The notes beneath the pieces were generated by a model, which made no database searches, was not told the DNA's origin, and saw nothing but the letters and a program-made list of their open reading frames with translations. From NCBI GenBank assembly GCA_024919195.1, contig CP103436.1, forward strand, positions 1,054,001 through 1,118,000: a stretch of DNA of 64,000 bases, written 5' to 3'. Source of the stretch: Methylophilaceae bacterium LSUCC0717 (lineage in GTDB: Bacteria; Pseudomonadota; Gammaproteobacteria; Burkholderiales; Methylophilaceae). Both the position numbers and the translations under genes were made by a program. Positions 18,550-28,847 of this stretch are shown piece after piece. Numbering within the stretch: the stretch's first letter is position 1; every line of letters starts with the position of its first letter.

Positions 18550-19803
18550 CTACAATTTTTCTTTGTTAACAATCTCAACAGTTCTATAAGGGTAAGGTAT
18601 TTCGATACCTTCCTCTTGAAATTTCTTCCAAATCTTACGATTTATATCTGATTTAAGACCCCAAGAGCCTTCCTCTGGATCTACAATATAGAAGGATAAC
18701 AGCAAATCAATACCGCTGTCGCCAAATCCTCTCAAATATGTTGCAGGTTCTGGATCTTTTAAAACCCTCTTTTCAGATTTTGCTGCATTCAACATGATTT
18801 CAAACGCTTTATCAACTGAAGACTTATAGCTAATTTGCACCTCAATCGATATTCTAGCTTTACGATCAGAAAACGAGTGATTGATAATGTTTTCTGATAT
18901 CAAAGTCTCGTTCGGTATGATTACCTCAATACCGTCTAATTTTCTTAATACAGTATATCGAGATCGAATTAAAGTAACTACGCCATAATGTTCGCCAACA
19001 AGAAGTATATCGCCAATATGGATTGATTTATCCATCAATATAATAAATCCACACACGTAGTTACTGGCTATTTTTTGAAGACCAAAAGCCAGACCAACAC
19101 CAAATGCTCCGCCAAGAACGCTTAAAAATGTAAGATTAATTCCAATGGATGATAACGAAACTACAACAGCGACAAAGTATAGGAATATTCGAAAAACTTT
19201 ACCTAACATTACCCGAGCATTAGGGTCAAGCTGTGAGGTTTTTAACAATTTATTTTCAATAAACTTGCTTATTGTCATAGCAACTAAAATAGCTATAAAA
19301 ATTGCAAAAACTGCTTGAATCATAACTAAAAGGGATAATTTTTGCGCCCCTATTTTAAATGTAATGTTATCTAACGCATCAATTATTTGAGGAAGTATTC
19401 CAGATATCTGTAAAAGGAAAAGAATCCAAATTATTATTGAAATTACGTTTTCAAGAGATCGAATTATTGAGTTTTGATTTGTTAAATATCGAACCAAGTA
19501 AACTGATGTCCTTATTATCAAAAGAGCAATCAGTAGCTTCTGACCAAGCAACAACACTCCTTGTATAAAGAATAATGATGTTATTGTTTGTGCAATACCT
19601 ATCAGTATTATTGAACAGAGTGGAAACAGTATCCTCGCTAAGCCATCTTTTAAAATCTTAGATTTTGCTTTGTTAGATACAAATCTTTTTAAGTTATCAG
19701 CGACAAAATAATAAGATAGTAAAACAGAGGCTAAAAGAATTAAAAATTCAATTAATGTGTAAAAATTTAAGTACGCATCAAAACTAGATAATTGAAAGTT
19801 CAT
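18550..19803 (-). CDS. MscS-family mechanosensitive ion channel
   Basis: A 417-residue channel with several N-terminal hydrophobic helices, then the pore-lining TM3 region LGGAFGVGLAFGLQKIASNYVCGFIILMD (about residues 230-258; glycine/alanine-rich, as in MscS) and a cytoplasmic beta domain beginning SIHIGDILLV and containing VIIPNETLISENIINHS. The longer N-terminus resembles the YbdG/YnaI/MscM group rather than minimal MscS. It protects against hypo-osmotic shock. It follows mgtE after 4 bp in the same orientation, so the pair forms a small ion/osmotic unit. Confidence 0.92.
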   Translation of the reverse strand: MNFQLSSFDAYLNFYTLIEFLILLASVLLSYYFVADNLKRFVSNKAKSKILKDGLARILFPLCSIILIGIAQTITSLFFIQGVLLLGQKLLIALLIIRTSVYLVRYLTNQNSIIRSLENVISIIIWILFLLQISGILPQIIDALDNITFKIGAQKLSLLVMIQAVFAIFIAILVAMTISKFIENKLLKTSQLDPNARVMLGKVFRIFLYFVAVVVSLSSIGINLTFLSVLGGAFGVGLAFGLQKIASNYVCGFIILMDKSIHIGDILLVGEHYGVVTLIRSRYTVLRKLDGIEVIIPNETLISENIINHSFSDRKARISIEVQISYKSSVDKAFEIMLNAAKSEKRVLKDPEPATYLRGFGDSGIDLLLSFYIVDPEEGSWGLKSDINRKIWKKFQEEGIEIPYPYRTVEIVNKEKL

Positions 19804-19807
19804 AAAG

Positions 19808-21238
19808 TTAAATTAAAATTAATGTTGCCAATCCCAAGAAAATAAAAAATCCTCCACTGTCAGTCATGGCTGTGATCAAAACACTGGATCCAACTGCTGG
19901 GTCCCTGCCTGACTTGCTTAATGTGAAAGGTATCATAACACCCATTATAGCTGCAAGAATTAGATTTAATGTCATTGCAGTTGTCATGACAAGAGCTAAG
20001 CTTGAATTTCCGTAAAGATAAAATGCAATAAATCCAAGGACGCCTCCCCACAATATTCCATTGAGAATTGCTACACCAATTTCTTTGAATAACAGCTGCC
20101 TCAAGTGACTCACTGACACTTGTCCAAGGGCAATTGCTCTCACAATCATCGTTGTTGTTTGATTGCCTGAGTTTCCGCCAACCCCAGCGACAATAGGCAT
20201 TAATGCAGCTAGAGCAACTACTTTTTCAATTGATCCTTCAAAAACACCAATAACTCTGGATGCAATTAAGGCAGTGATGAGATTGATTGCCAGCCATGCC
20301 CATCTGTTTCTGACTGATTTCCAAATAGAAGAAAAGATATCCTCACCTTCTCGTAAACCAACCATAGACAGCGCACTGCTATCAGTTTCTTCACGAATAT
20401 AATCCATCACAGCATCCACTGTTATTCTTCCAACCAATTTGTTTTGATCATTAACAACAGGGGCTGTTACCAGGTCATACCTTTCAAATGCTTTTGCTGC
20501 TTCCGCAGCATCATCACTGTCTTTAAATAAAACAGCGTCCTGTGCCATTACATCCTTCACCATCAATTCTGGCTCATTCACCACTATTTTTTTTAAGGAT
20601 AGGACACCTAAAATTTTTTGAGATCGATTAACAACAAATAATTTATCGGTAAGCTCTGGAAGTTTTTTTATCTTTCTTAGATATCTCAGGGCAACTTCTA
20701 TTGAAATATCATCCCTAATCGTAACAATATCAAAATCCATTAGAGCGCCTACTTGATCCTCGGGGTATGATAAAGCTGATTCTAGTCTTTCTCTATTGTT
20801 GCTATCTAAGCTTTGCAAAAGATCTTGAAGAACGTCCTCTGGCAGATCGGCTGCAATATCCGCAATTTCATCTGTATCAAGCTGTTCAGCAGCAGCTAAC
20901 AGCTCTGTACTATCCATGTCCGCAATAAGTGTTTGACGAACACTATCTGATACTTCCAGAAGAATTTCACCATCTCTATCTGCTCTAACTAAATCCCATA
21001 CAATCAACCTATCATCTAAAGGCAATGATTCTAGAATAAAGGCGACATCGGCTGAGTGAAGTGAATTGAGAAGCTTTCCTAATGCTGATAGATTCTGCTT
21101 TTGAACCAAATTCTTAATTAACTTCTGTTTTGGCATTTCTTGCTTATCAACCAAATCTTCTACGATTTTGTTTTTGCCAAGAAGATCGTTAACATCCTGG
21201 AGTAACTTACTTAAATTTTCTTTATTTTTTGGATCCAT
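19808..21238 (-). CDS. mgtE: Magnesium transporter MgtE
   Basis: A 476-residue Mg2+ channel. Domains in order: an N-domain of acidic helical repeats (about residues 30-160, with LPEDVLQDLLQSLD), a CBS pair (about 165-290, with MDFDIVTIRDDISIEVALRYLR and VVNDQNKLVGRITVDAVMDYI) that senses cytosolic Mg2+, and a C-terminal five-helix membrane domain with LMPIVAGVGGNSGNQTTTMIVRA and the late MTDSGGFFIFLGLA. This is the full MgtE architecture. It is co-directional with the downstream MscS channel and lies just past the rplQ terminator. Confidence 0.97.
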   Translation of the reverse strand: MDPKNKENLSKLLQDVNDLLGKNKIVEDLVDKQEMPKQKLIKNLVQKQNLSALGKLLNSLHSADVAFILESLPLDDRLIVWDLVRADRDGEILLEVSDSVRQTLIADMDSTELLAAAEQLDTDEIADIAADLPEDVLQDLLQSLDSNNRERLESALSYPEDQVGALMDFDIVTIRDDISIEVALRYLRKIKKLPELTDKLFVVNRSQKILGVLSLKKIVVNEPELMVKDVMAQDAVLFKDSDDAAEAAKAFERYDLVTAPVVNDQNKLVGRITVDAVMDYIREETDSSALSMVGLREGEDIFSSIWKSVRNRWAWLAINLITALIASRVIGVFEGSIEKVVALAALMPIVAGVGGNSGNQTTTMIVRAIALGQVSVSHLRQLLFKEIGVAILNGILWGGVLGFIAFYLYGNSSLALVMTTAMTLNLILAAIMGVMIPFTLSKSGRDPAVGSSVLITAMTDSGGFFIFLGLATLILI

Positions 21239-21292
21239 AGAGTTTTAATTTAATTATGATTTATTTATCCAAATAATCAAAACATTAATTAC

Positions 21293-21320
21293 AAAAAAAA
21301 AGCCGGTATAACCGGCTTTA
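21293..21320 (-). terminator. Intrinsic terminator of the alpha operon
   Basis: Read on the minus strand, AAGCCGGTTATACCGGCTT (21300-21318) forms a stem with a short loop and is followed by a run of nine T. It stands 20 bp after the rplQ stop and closes the 32 kb block. Confidence 0.9.
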
Positions 21321-21338
21321 ATCGAAAAACAAATAGAC

Positions 21339-21878
21339 TTATTTTTTCTCAGCTGCTGGTTTAGCTGCTTTTTTCTCAGCTGCTGGTTTAGCTGCTTTTT
21401 TCTCAGCTGCTGGTTTAGCTGCTTTTTTCTCAGCTGCTGGTTTAGCTGCTTTTTTCTCAGCTGCTGGTTTAGCTGCTTTTTTCTCAGCTGCTGGAGCATC
21501 TTCAACTTTTTCTGCCACTAGCGGTCTATCAACAAGCTCAACAAATGCCATTGGCGCATTATCACCTTTTCTAAAACCACATTTTAATATTCTTAGATAA
21601 CCACCATTACGTGTTTTATATCTTGGTCCTATTTCACCAAATAGTTTCGCGACTACTTCATCATTTCTTAATTGTGCAAAAGCTTTTCTCTGATTATGAA
21701 CAGAGCTCTCTTTTGCTAATGTAATTAATGGCTCAGCATACTTACGAAGTTCTTTTGCTTTTGGCAATGTTGTTCTAATAACTTCATTAGCAAGCAAAGA
21801 TGCAGCCATATTTTTAAACATTGCTTTACGATGACTGCTTGTTCGATTTAATTTTCTATGACTGTTTCCGTGTCTCAT
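21339..21878 (-). CDS. rplQ: 50S ribosomal protein L17 with repeated Ala/Lys tail
   Basis: L17 lies near the peptide exit tunnel. The core (residues 1-128: [20 protein letters not shown] start, [15 protein letters not shown] end) matches the usual length of about 127-130. It is then extended by about 50 residues made of five and a half perfect copies of AAEKKAAKP, encoded by a 27-bp tandem repeat. The tail is very basic and low-complexity, like histone H1-type or AlgP-type tails, and probably disordered. It is last in the alpha operon after rpoA (14-bp gap), with a strong terminator downstream. Confidence 0.97.
   Translation of the reverse strand: MRHGNSHRKLNRTSSHRKAMFKNMAASLLANEVIRTTLPKAKELRKYAEPLITLAKESSVHNQRKAFAQLRNDEVVAKLFGEIGPRYKTRNGGYLRILKCGFRKGDNAPMAFVELVDRPLVAEKVEDAPAAEKKAAKPAAEKKAAKPAAEKKAAKPAAEKKAAKPAAEKKAAKPAAEKK
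21342..21491 (-). repeat. 27-bp perfect tandem repeat in rplQ tail
   Basis: About 5.6 units of a 27-bp unit, with no base difference seen between units, encode AAEKKAAKP repeats. Because 27 is a multiple of 3, changes in copy number keep the frame. Perfect identity suggests recent expansion or homogenisation by slippage or recombination. Confidence 0.97.
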
Positions 21879-21892
21879 AATATTTCCAAAAT

Positions 21893-22876
21893 TTAGTTAG
21901 TTTCAACACCTTGAGGTGGCCAATTATCAACTTTCATACCAAGCGATAAGCCTTTCGTGGCTAATATATCTTTAATTTCATTAAGTGATTTTCTTCCAAG
22001 ATTTGGTGCTTTTAACAAATCATTTTCATGTCTTTGAATTAAATCGCCTATGTAATAAATATTTTCTGCTTTTAGGCAGTTTGCTGAACGAACAGTCAAT
22101 TCAAGATCATCTACAGGTCTTAAAAGAACTGGGTCAATTTGAGGAGCTTGCTGTACTTCAACCTCAGTTAATTCACTCTCTAAGTTTGCAAATACAGATA
22201 ATTGCCCCATTAAAATTCTTGCTGCATCTCTAATGGCTTGTTCAGCATCAACTACACCATTTGTTTCAACATCCATAATTAACTTATCGAGATCTGTTCT
22301 TTGTTCAACACGAGCACTTTCAACTACATAACTGACTTTGAAGATTGGACTAAAAGAAGCATCAATCATTAAATGGCCAATTACATTGTCCTGATCTTTA
22401 TTAACACGTTGTGGAACTGGTTGATAGCCTCGTCCCATTTCAACTTTAGCTTCAATATTAAGATTGCCGCCTTTGTTAACATTGGCAATTACTAGGTCTT
22501 TATTAACAATCTCAACATTATGGGGAAGCTCAAAATCAGCGGCAGTAACTTCACCTTCAGAATCTTTTTTTAAGTGAATTGTTGCTTCTGCACCATCGTG
22601 AATTTTAAGAGCAACTTTTTTTAAGTTTAATAAGATGTCAACCACATCTTCTTGAACACCATCAATTGTTGAATATTCATGAACTACGCCATCAATTTTT
22701 ACTTCTGTAATAGCAAATCCAGGGATAGAAGAGAGCAACACTCTCCTTAAAGCATTTCCTAATGTAAAACCAAAACCGCGCTCCATTGGCTCAAGCACAA
22801 CTTTAGCTCTATTTGGATTAATTAAATCAACTTCAACAATTCGAGGTTTTAAGTACTCTGTTGGACTATTTTGCAT
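21893..22876 (-). CDS. rpoA: RNA polymerase subunit alpha
   Basis: A 327-residue alpha subunit. The N-terminal domain (about 1-235) has the dimerisation segment [21 protein letters not shown]-like sequence, on which beta and beta' assemble. The C-terminal domain (about 250-327) has [27 protein letters not shown] and [14 protein letters not shown], which bind UP elements and activators. It sits between rpsD and rplQ, the standard alpha-operon place. Confidence 0.99.
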   Translation of the reverse strand: MQNSPTEYLKPRIVEVDLINPNRAKVVLEPMERGFGFTLGNALRRVLLSSIPGFAITEVKIDGVVHEYSTIDGVQEDVVDILLNLKKVALKIHDGAEATIHLKKDSEGEVTAADFELPHNVEIVNKDLVIANVNKGGNLNIEAKVEMGRGYQPVPQRVNKDQDNVIGHLMIDASFSPIFKVSYVVESARVEQRTDLDKLIMDVETNGVVDAEQAIRDAARILMGQLSVFANLESELTEVEVQQAPQIDPVLLRPVDDLELTVRSANCLKAENIYYIGDLIQRHENDLLKAPNLGRKSLNEIKDILATKGLSLGMKVDNWPPQGVETN

Positions 22877-22900
22877 AAAAATCCTTATAAAATATTTAGC

Positions 22901-23530
22901 TTATTTTGAATACAATTCAACAATTAAAGATTCGTTAATTGTTGGTGGTAAATCATCTCTTTGTGGTTTGTTTTTGAATGTTCCCGTAAGCTTTTTAACA
23001 TCAACCTCAACCCACTCCGGAAAACCTCTTTCGTCAGCTGCTTCTGTTGCAGCTTTAACTCTTAACTGGTTTTTAGAAGCTTCAGCAACAGCAACTTGGT
23101 CGCCGGGTTTTACCTGATATGATGGAATATTTACTCTATTGCCATTAACAGTAATTGAATTATGTCTCACAAGCTGTCTTGATTCAGATCTTGAAACTCC
23201 AATACCCATTCTGTAAACAACATTATCAAGTCTCGATTCTAAAAGTTGTAAAAGATTTTCACCTGTAACGCCTTTCAGACGATCTGCTTCTGCATAATAT
23301 GAACGGAATTGTTTTTCTAAAATACCGTATATTTTTCTTAATTTTTGTTTCTCGCGTAATTGCACGCCATAATCAGACAATCTTCCACCACGTCTTTGAC
23401 CGTGTTGACCAGGAGGATAACTTCTTTTTTCAATTCCGCATTTGTCTGTGAAACATTTTTCACCTTTCAGAAAAAGTTTTTCACCTTCTCTACGGCATTG
23501 TTTACATTTTGGATCTAGGTTTCTTGCCAA
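22901..23530 (-). CDS. rpsD: 30S ribosomal protein S4
   Basis: A primary 16S rRNA-binding protein of 209 residues. It begins [20 protein letters not shown], with cysteines that may bind zinc; [15 protein letters not shown] follows, and the S4 RNA-binding domain ([23 protein letters not shown], about 95-117) is intact. In E. coli S4 represses the alpha operon by binding a pseudoknot near rpsM; the roughly 40-nt leader here looks too short for that structure. Located between rpsK and rpoA. Confidence 0.99.
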   Translation of the reverse strand: MARNLDPKCKQCRREGEKLFLKGEKCFTDKCGIEKRSYPPGQHGQRRGGRLSDYGVQLREKQKLRKIYGILEKQFRSYYAEADRLKGVTGENLLQLLESRLDNVVYRMGIGVSRSESRQLVRHNSITVNGNRVNIPSYQVKPGDQVAVAEASKNQLRVKAATEAADERGFPEWVEVDVKKLTGTFKNKPQRDDLPPTINESLIVELYSK

Positions 23531-23541
23531 CTTTAATCTCC

Positions 23542-23931
23542 TTAAATTCTTCTTTTCTTAGGTGGTCTACAGCCGTTATGAGGAACCGGTGTAACGTCTT
23601 GAATAGCTGTAATTTTCAAACCTATTGAATTAAGTGCACGAACTGAAGATTCTCTTCCTGGGCCTGGGCCTTTGATTCGAACTTCAACATTTTTCACTCC
23701 ATACTCTTGAGCAGCTTTACCAGCTGCCTCTGCCGCTACCTGAGCAGCAAATGGTGTACTTTTTCTGGAACCCTTAAAGCCTGCTCCACCTGATGTAGCC
23801 CAAGATAAAGCATTACCTTGTCTATCAGTTATAGTAATGATTGTATTGTTAAATGATGCATGAACGTGTGCTATACCTTCAGCAACGTTCTTTTTAATTT
23901 TCTTTTTAACTCTTGTATTAGATTTTGCCAT
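23542..23931 (-). CDS. rpsK: 30S ribosomal protein S11
   Basis: A 129-residue platform protein of the small subunit, near the E-site mRNA. It has the conserved [19 protein letters not shown] and [13 protein letters not shown] blocks and ends [16 protein letters not shown], as in other bacteria. The N-terminus is strongly basic. It is second in the alpha operon, 12 bp after rpsM. Confidence 0.99.
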   Translation of the reverse strand: MAKSNTRVKKKIKKNVAEGIAHVHASFNNTIITITDRQGNALSWATSGGAGFKGSRKSTPFAAQVAAEAAGKAAQEYGVKNVEVRIKGPGPGRESSVRALNSIGLKITAIQDVTPVPHNGCRPPKKRRI

Positions 23932-23943
23932 AACAATTAGCCT

Positions 23944-24300
23944 CTATTTTTTAATAGCACGAATAGGACCTTTTCTGGTTCGTGCATTTGTTTTTGTTCT
24001 TTGGCCTCTTACAGGCAACCCTCTTCTATGTCTTTGGCCTCGATAGCAATTAAGATCCATAAGACGCTTAATATTCATGGTAACTTCTCTTCTTAAGTCA
24101 CCTTCGATCTGGTATTTTGCGATCTCATTTCTTAATTTTTCAACAGCAGCATCATCTAGATCTTTGATCTTAGTTGCCGCATCAACGCCAACAGATTTAC
24201 AAATGTTTTGCGCTGTTGTTCTTCCAATACCATAAATAGCTGTTAATGCTATATCAGCATGCTTATTATCTGGTACGTTTACACCTGCTATACGAGCCAT
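23944..24300 (-). CDS. rpsM: 30S ribosomal protein S13
   Basis: A head protein of the 30S subunit, contacting the P-site tRNA and forming bridges to the 50S. The 118-residue protein begins [18 protein letters not shown] and ends with the basic [21 protein letters not shown] tail that reaches the decoding centre. It is first in the alpha operon: a strong promoter lies in the 78-bp gap upstream and GGAG precedes the ATG. Confidence 0.99.
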   Translation of the reverse strand: MARIAGVNVPDNKHADIALTAIYGIGRTTAQNICKSVGVDAATKIKDLDDAAVEKLRNEIAKYQIEGDLRREVTMNIKRLMDLNCYRGQRHRRGLPVRGQRTKTNARTRKGPIRAIKK

Positions 24301-24345
24301 AATTTCTCCAAAATATTAGGCAATTTACTAAAAATAAAGCCGTAA

Positions 24346-24374
24346 ATTATATCAATTTTTGTGTGAATATACAA
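24346..24374 (-). promoter_or_regulatory. Candidate alpha-operon promoter
   Basis: On the minus strand TTGTAT (24369-24374), a 17-bp spacer and TATAAT (24346-24351) lie between rpmJ and rpsM. The predicted start near 24339 gives a leader of about 40 nt for rpsM-rpsK-rpsD-rpoA-rplQ. Confidence 0.7.
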
Positions 24375-24378
24375 TTAC

Positions 24379-24492
24379 TTAACCTTGTCTTTGTTTATGA
24401 CGAGGATCCTTACAAATTACTCGAACAACTCTTCTTCTTCGAATAACTTTGCAGTGTCTACACAATGCTTTTACTGATGCTCTCACTCTCAT
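24379..24492 (-). CDS. rpmJ: 50S ribosomal protein L36
   Basis: A 37-residue zinc-ribbon protein: [20 protein letters not shown]...[13 protein letters not shown]. The CxxC, the later Cys and the His mark the zinc-binding (C+) form. It lies between infA and rpsM, its usual place, and ends the spc part of the cluster just before the alpha promoter. The start is set by the universal MRVRASVK opening. Confidence 0.97.
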   Translation of the reverse strand: MRVRASVKALCRHCKVIRRRRVVRVICKDPRHKQRQG

Positions 24493-24518
24493 AATCTTTC
24501 CTTATCTACTCTATTTTT

Positions 24519-24737
24519 TTACTTTTCTCTAAAAGTAATTCTGCCTTTGGTTAAATCATAAGGCGTCATCTCAACTGTAACTTTATCTCCAGGAAGAATG
24601 CGAATATAATTCATACGCATCTTGCCGGATATAAAACCCAAAACCTCATGTCCATTTTCTAACTTAACTTTAAAAGTTGCATTTGGAAGGTTTTCTAAAA
24701 TTTCGCCCTGCATTTCTATGATATCTTCTTTAGCCAT
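24519..24737 (-). CDS. infA: Translation initiation factor IF-1
   Basis: A 72-residue OB-fold protein that occupies the 30S A site during initiation. It begins [19 protein letters not shown] and ends [13 protein letters not shown], nearly the consensus. Its start overlaps the secY stop by 1 bp. Position between secY and rpmJ is typical of betaproteobacteria. Confidence 0.98.
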   Translation of the reverse strand: MAKEDIIEMQGEILENLPNATFKVKLENGHEVLGFISGKMRMNYIRILPGDKVTVEMTPYDLTKGRITFREK

Positions 24738-26053
24738 TACCTAATCATTCCTTGTTGACCACGGAAGTTTGCTTTTTTAAGTAAACTATCATACTGATAG
24801 GACATCATTTGTGATTGCACTTGTGTCATAAAGTCCATAGCAACGACTACAATAATCAATAAAGATGTTCCCCCAAAATAGAAGGGTGTATTAAATTTTA
24901 AAATTAAAAACTCTGGAAACAAACAAACCAAAGTAATATAAATTGCACCAACTAAAGTCAATCTACCCATGATGGTATCTATAAATTTTGCTGTTTGCTC
25001 TCCTGGTCTAATACCAGGAACAAAGGCACCAGCTCTTTTAAGATTTTCAGCAGTTTCCTTAGGGTTAAATTGAAGAGCAGTGTAAAAGTAGCAGAAAAAC
25101 ACAATAGCAACTGCAAAAAGAAAAATATAAATTGGTTGACCAGGTGATAATAATGCCGAAATATCTTTCAACCAAAATAGACTTTCACTTGATCCAAACC
25201 ACCCAGCAATAGTAGCAGGGAAAAGAATTACACTTGATGCAAAGATTGCAGGAATGACTCCAGCTTGATTTATCTTAAGAGGCAAATGAGAAGACTGACC
25301 GCCATATAGTTTGTTACCAACTTGTCTTTTTGCATAGTTAATAGTGATTCTTCGCTGAGCTCTTTCAATGAAAACCACTATGGCAGTTACAAGTACCACT
25401 GCAGCGATTAAGAAAAAGACTAATGGAATGGAGTATGCGCCTGTTCTAGCAAGTTCTAAGGTGTTTCCAAGAGCGCTTGGAAGTCCTGCAACAATACCAG
25501 CAAAGATAATCATAGAAATACCATTGCCGATTCCACGGGATGTAATCTGAGTTCCAAGCCATACTAAGAACATTGTTCCGGTAACTAAAGTTAACATTGC
25601 AGTGATACGGAACATAAAGCCTGGATCAAGAACCAAACCTGGCTGCGCTTCAAGGGCTACAGAAATACCAAGGGATTGAAATGCAGCAAGAACTAACGTG
25701 CCTTGTATTGTGTATTTAGCAATTTTCTCTTGACCAGATTTGCCTTCTTTTTTTAATTCTTTTAATGAAGGAGACATTGCTTGCAGAAGGTTCATGATAA
25801 TTGAAGCTGAGATATATGGCATGATTCCAAGGGCAAATACAGTAAATCTACTGAGTGCTCCACCAGAAAACATATTAAACATACCTAAAATGCCGCCACT
25901 TTGACTGTCAAACAATTTCTTCAATTCTAGTGGATCAATACCTGGTACAGGGATGTGTGCTCCAAGACGAAAGACGATAAGAGCACCTAATAGGAATAAT
26001 ATCCTACTCTTCAACTCTGTCATACCACTAAAATTTAAAGGATTTTGTGCCAT
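24737..26053 (-). CDS. secY: Preprotein translocase subunit SecY
   Basis: Channel subunit of the SecYEG translocon, 438 residues and ten transmembrane helices. It starts [39 protein letters not shown]. The plug region follows with [33 protein letters not shown]-like sequence. The cytoplasmic C5 loop basic segment around [10 protein letters not shown] is present. It follows rplO by 4 bp. SecE is encoded at 51261-51602. Confidence 0.99.
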   Translation of the reverse strand: MAQNPLNFSGMTELKSRILFLLGALIVFRLGAHIPVPGIDPLELKKLFDSQSGGILGMFNMFSGGALSRFTVFALGIMPYISASIIMNLLQAMSPSLKELKKEGKSGQEKIAKYTIQGTLVLAAFQSLGISVALEAQPGLVLDPGFMFRITAMLTLVTGTMFLVWLGTQITSRGIGNGISMIIFAGIVAGLPSALGNTLELARTGAYSIPLVFFLIAAVVLVTAIVVFIERAQRRITINYAKRQVGNKLYGGQSSHLPLKINQAGVIPAIFASSVILFPATIAGWFGSSESLFWLKDISALLSPGQPIYIFLFAVAIVFFCYFYTALQFNPKETAENLKRAGAFVPGIRPGEQTAKFIDTIMGRLTLVGAIYITLVCLFPEFLILKFNTPFYFGGTSLLIIVVVAMDFMTQVQSQMMSYQYDSLLKKANFRGQQGMIR

Positions 26054-26057
26054 TATC

Positions 26058-26492
26058 TTATGATTCTATTTTCCCACCAGCAGCCTCGATTGCTTCTTTA
26101 GCTCCCTTGGTAACACCTAAACCAGAAATGGTATATTTATTTTTAACTTCACCGGATAAAAATATTTTTACTGACAAGGCTAACTCAGATACCAGGTTTT
26201 CTTTTTTAAGAGTTAATAAATCAATTTTTCCAGCAGGTAATTTATTTAACTCAGATGTTCTGATTTGATCCTTATAATCTTTTTGTAAAGACTTGAAACC
26301 TCTTTTAGGAAGTCTTCTTTGAATTGGCATTTGACCACCTTCAAAACCTACAGCTACAGAACCTCCAGCTCTAGATTTTTGACCTTTATGGCCACGACCT
26401 GCTGTTTTACCAAACCCAGAGCCAATACCTCTTCCAACTCTTTTAGCTGATGGATTTGATCCTTCTGATGGTTTCAGTGTATTAAGTTTCAT
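26058..26492 (-). CDS. rplO: 50S ribosomal protein L15
   Basis: A 144-residue late-assembly protein of the 50S. The glycine-rich N-terminal extension is clear: [19 protein letters not shown] followed by [17 protein letters not shown], and then [15 protein letters not shown]. The C-terminal globular part ends [12 protein letters not shown]. It lies between rpmD and secY as in all spc operons. Confidence 0.99.
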   Translation of the reverse strand: MKLNTLKPSEGSNPSAKRVGRGIGSGFGKTAGRGHKGQKSRAGGSVAVGFEGGQMPIQRRLPKRGFKSLQKDYKDQIRTSELNKLPAGKIDLLTLKKENLVSELALSVKIFLSGEVKNKYTISGLGVTKGAKEAIEAAGGKIES

Positions 26493-26493
26493 A

Positions 26494-26679
26494 TTAATTC
26501 TCTACTCTTAATAAATAATTGACTGAATTAATCATGCCTCTTACTTCAGGGCTATCAACTAATTCAACAGTATGATTGATTTTTCTCAAGCCTAAACCTT
26601 TGATGGTGGCAATATGTTTTTTGCCTGCGCCTATAGTGCTTTTTACTTGCGTTACTTTGATTGTTTTATCTTTAGCCAT
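26494..26679 (-). CDS. rpmD: 50S ribosomal protein L30
   Basis: A 61-residue protein with [29 protein letters not shown], the L30 core. The ATG at 26679 (AKDKTIKV) is preferred over in-frame starts at 26688 because GAGG stands at a proper distance before it and it avoids overlapping rpsE. It is between rpsE and rplO. Confidence 0.97.
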   Translation of the reverse strand: MAKDKTIKVTQVKSTIGAGKKHIATIKGLGLRKINHTVELVDSPEVRGMINSVNYLLRVEN

Positions 26680-26684
26680 TATCA

Positions 26685-27197
26685 TCAACCTCTAATTTCT
26701 TCTACTGTTTTTCCACGTTTAGCTGCAATCTCTGCTGGTGTATTCATATTTGCTAAACCGTTAAGTGTTGCTCGAACAATATTGTATGGGTTTGATGACC
26801 CAAAGCTTTTTGCAGTAACGTTATGCATTCCCATCACTTCAAAAATTGCTCGCATAGCACCGCCCGCAATTATTCCTGTACCTTCAGTAGCTGGCTGGAT
26901 CAAAACTTTTGCAGCTCCATGTTTACCTATGACTGCATGCTGCAGTGTGCCTGTTTTGGTGAGGTTAACTTTTAACATACCTCTTTTCGCTTCTTCCATT
27001 GCTTTTTGAACTGCTAGTGGAACCTCGCGAGCTTTACCCTTACCCATTCCGATTGATCCATCACCATCACCAACAACTGTTAATGCGGCAAAACTCATAA
27101 TACGGCCACCTTTAACAACTTTGGTGACACGATTAACTGTGATCATCTTTTCTTTAAGACCGTCTGTTTGTTGTTGTAATCCTTGATCTTGAGCCAT
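26685..27197 (-). CDS. rpsE: 30S ribosomal protein S5
   Basis: A 170-residue protein at the mRNA entry side of the 30S, involved in accuracy. [40 protein letters not shown] is the double-stranded-RNA-binding-like domain, including the loop where spectinomycin resistance changes arise in other species. The second domain contains [18 protein letters not shown]. Located between rplR and rpmD. Confidence 0.99.
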   Translation of the reverse strand: MAQDQGLQQQTDGLKEKMITVNRVTKVVKGGRIMSFAALTVVGDGDGSIGMGKGKAREVPLAVQKAMEEAKRGMLKVNLTKTGTLQHAVIGKHGAAKVLIQPATEGTGIIAGGAMRAIFEVMGMHNVTAKSFGSSNPYNIVRATLNGLANMNTPAEIAAKRGKTVEEIRG

Positions 27198-27217
27198 AGT
27201 TTATTTCCTAATATTTT

Positions 27218-27574
27218 TTAGAATTTAAGTCCGTTTTCTCTAGCTGCATCAGCAAGAGCCTTTATTCTTCCGTGATATCTGTACCCGGAGCGATCAAAAG
27301 CAACATCTTCAACGCCTGCTTTTTTAGCTTTCTCAGCAATTCTTTTCCCAATCTCAGCTGCAGCCGCAATATCGCTTGTCTTTTTTAGTTTTTTTCTCAT
27401 ATCAGCTTCGACCGTAGATGCGCTAGCAAGAACTTTGTTTGTTGCGCCATCTATAACTTGAGCATAAATATTTAAATTCGATCGATAAACAGTCAACCTT
27501 GTGCGACCTAGCTCAGCAATCTTAGCTCTTGTCTTCCTTGATCTTCTGATTCTTGATTGTTCTTTATTAACCAT
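27218..27574 (-). CDS. rplR: 50S ribosomal protein L18
   Basis: A 118-residue 5S rRNA-binding protein. It has a basic N-terminus ([12 protein letters not shown]), [17 protein letters not shown], and the C-terminal [26 protein letters not shown]. Works with L5 in docking 5S rRNA. Located between rplF and rpsE. Confidence 0.99.
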   Translation of the reverse strand: MVNKEQSRIRRSRKTRAKIAELGRTRLTVYRSNLNIYAQVIDGATNKVLASASTVEADMRKKLKKTSDIAAAAEIGKRIAEKAKKAGVEDVAFDRSGYRYHGRIKALADAARENGLKF

Positions 27575-27583
27575 AATTAATCC

Positions 27584-28117
27584 TTATTGTTTCTTAGCTT
27601 CTTTCATGACAACGCGCTCATCAGCGTAACGGACACCTTTGCCTTTGTAAGGCTCTGGTGGTCTGTAGCCTCTAATCTCAGCTGCAACTTGACCAACAAC
27701 TTGCTTATTAGAACCCTTGATAACAAGTTCTGTTGGTGATGCCGCCTGCGCAGTAATGCCCTCAGGAAGATCATGAATGATTGGATGTGAAAATCCTAAA
27801 TCTAAATTGACTTTATTGCCTTGAACTTGGGCTTTGTATCCAACACCGATTAATGTAAGTTTCTTTTCAAAGCCAGCCGATACACCGGTGACCATATTAT
27901 TTACCAATGCTCTCAAAGTGCCAGACATTGATTTTGCAAACTTTGATTCATTATTAACTTGAAAAGTAAGAACATTATCTTCTTTGTTGATTTTTACATC
28001 ACCTGTTAGTGACTGATTTAACTCTCCCAAAGGTCCTTTAACTTGCACGTTATCTTGAGAGATAACAACTTCAACCTTTTCAGGAATGTTAACTGGCATA
28101 TTCGCTACTCTAGACAT
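27584..28117 (-). CDS. rplF: 50S ribosomal protein L6
   Basis: A 177-residue protein near the factor-binding site, with two repeated alpha/beta domains. It starts [16 protein letters not shown]. The C-terminal signature [14 protein letters not shown] is present. The start at 28117 matches the family and leaves a 10-bp gap after rpsH; an in-frame extension to 28159 runs into rpsH and is not supported. Confidence 0.98.
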   Translation of the reverse strand: MSRVANMPVNIPEKVEVVISQDNVQVKGPLGELNQSLTGDVKINKEDNVLTFQVNNESKFAKSMSGTLRALVNNMVTGVSAGFEKKLTLIGVGYKAQVQGNKVNLDLGFSHPIIHDLPEGITAQAASPTELVIKGSNKQVVGQVAAEIRGYRPPEPYKGKGVRYADERVVMKEAKKQ

Positions 28118-28127
28118 ATTATTTTCC

Positions 28128-28523
28128 TTATGAAACGTAGCAAAGGATCTCGCCACCAATACCGGCAGATCTTGCTTTAATATCAGTCATTACGCCTTTA
28201 GAGGTAGTTACAATAGCAACACCCAAACCGTTCATCACTTTAGGAAGGTTTTCGGCCCCTTTATAAATTCTCAAACCAGGTTTACTGATTCTCTCGATTT
28301 TTTCGATTACTGGTCGTCCAGCATAATATTTCAACTCAACAGTCAATGTTGGTTTGCCATTATTTTCACTAGTGCTGAAGTCTTCAATATAGCCTTCGTC
28401 TTTAAGCACTTCGGCAATCGATTTTTTTAATTTTGATGCTGGCATGGAAACGTGGACTTTGTTAGTCATCTGTCCGTTTCTAATTCTTGTCAACATATCT
28501 GCTATAGGGTCATGCATACTCAT
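28128..28523 (-). CDS. rpsH: 30S ribosomal protein S8
   Basis: A 131-residue primary 16S-binding protein ([17 protein letters not shown] opening, [25 protein letters not shown] ending). In E. coli it represses the spc operon by binding mRNA at the start of rplE; I could not confirm a mimic site here by eye. The start is at 28523, the family length; the frame extends to 28541 but that lies inside rpsN. Confidence 0.98.
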   Translation of the reverse strand: MSMHDPIADMLTRIRNGQMTNKVHVSMPASKLKKSIAEVLKDEGYIEDFSTSENNGKPTLTVELKYYAGRPVIEKIERISKPGLRIYKGAENLPKVMNGLGVAIVTTSKGVMTDIKARSAGIGGEILCYVS

Positions 28524-28534
28524 ACTGTTTTCTC

Positions 28535-28840
28535 CTACCAACTCGCTTTAATAACGCCAGGTACTTCGCCTGCCATCATTAAATCTCTTAGTTTTCCACG
28601 AGCGATTCCAAACTTTCTAAATGTGCCACGTGGTCTTCCAGTTAAAGCACATCTATTTCTTAATCTCACTGGGCTAGAATTTTTTGGCAGTGCTGCTAAT
28701 TTAGCTCTTGCCTCATTTTTTTGCTCACTTGTAGATTTAGAGCTCTTAATAATTTCATTTAATTCAGCGCGCTTAGTCTTAAATTTATCAACCATCTTGC
28801 GGCGCTTTATTTCACGTTCTGTCATACATTTTTTAGCCAT
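28535..28840 (-). CDS. rpsN: 30S ribosomal protein S14
   Basis: A 101-residue protein of the long, zinc-free (C-) class: [19 protein letters not shown] at the start, and [26 protein letters not shown] near the end without the paired CxxC motifs. The ATG at 28840 fits the family; a longer frame to 28897 overlaps rplE. It lies between rplE and rpsH. Confidence 0.98.
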   Translation of the reverse strand: MAKKCMTEREIKRRKMVDKFKTKRAELNEIIKSSKSTSEQKNEARAKLAALPKNSSPVRLRNRCALTGRPRGTFRKFGIARGKLRDLMMAGEVPGVIKASW

Positions 28841-28847
28841 ATTCGTG

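Noticed and set aside
21342-21491. CRISPR-like array
   Set aside because: Units are directly adjacent with no spacers and lie in frame inside rplQ; this is a coding tandem repeat.
21254-21505. Gln/Leu/Arg/Lys repeat protein in another frame
   Set aside because: It is the alternate reading of the rplQ 27-bp repeats and runs through the terminator; no ribosome binding site or homology supports it.
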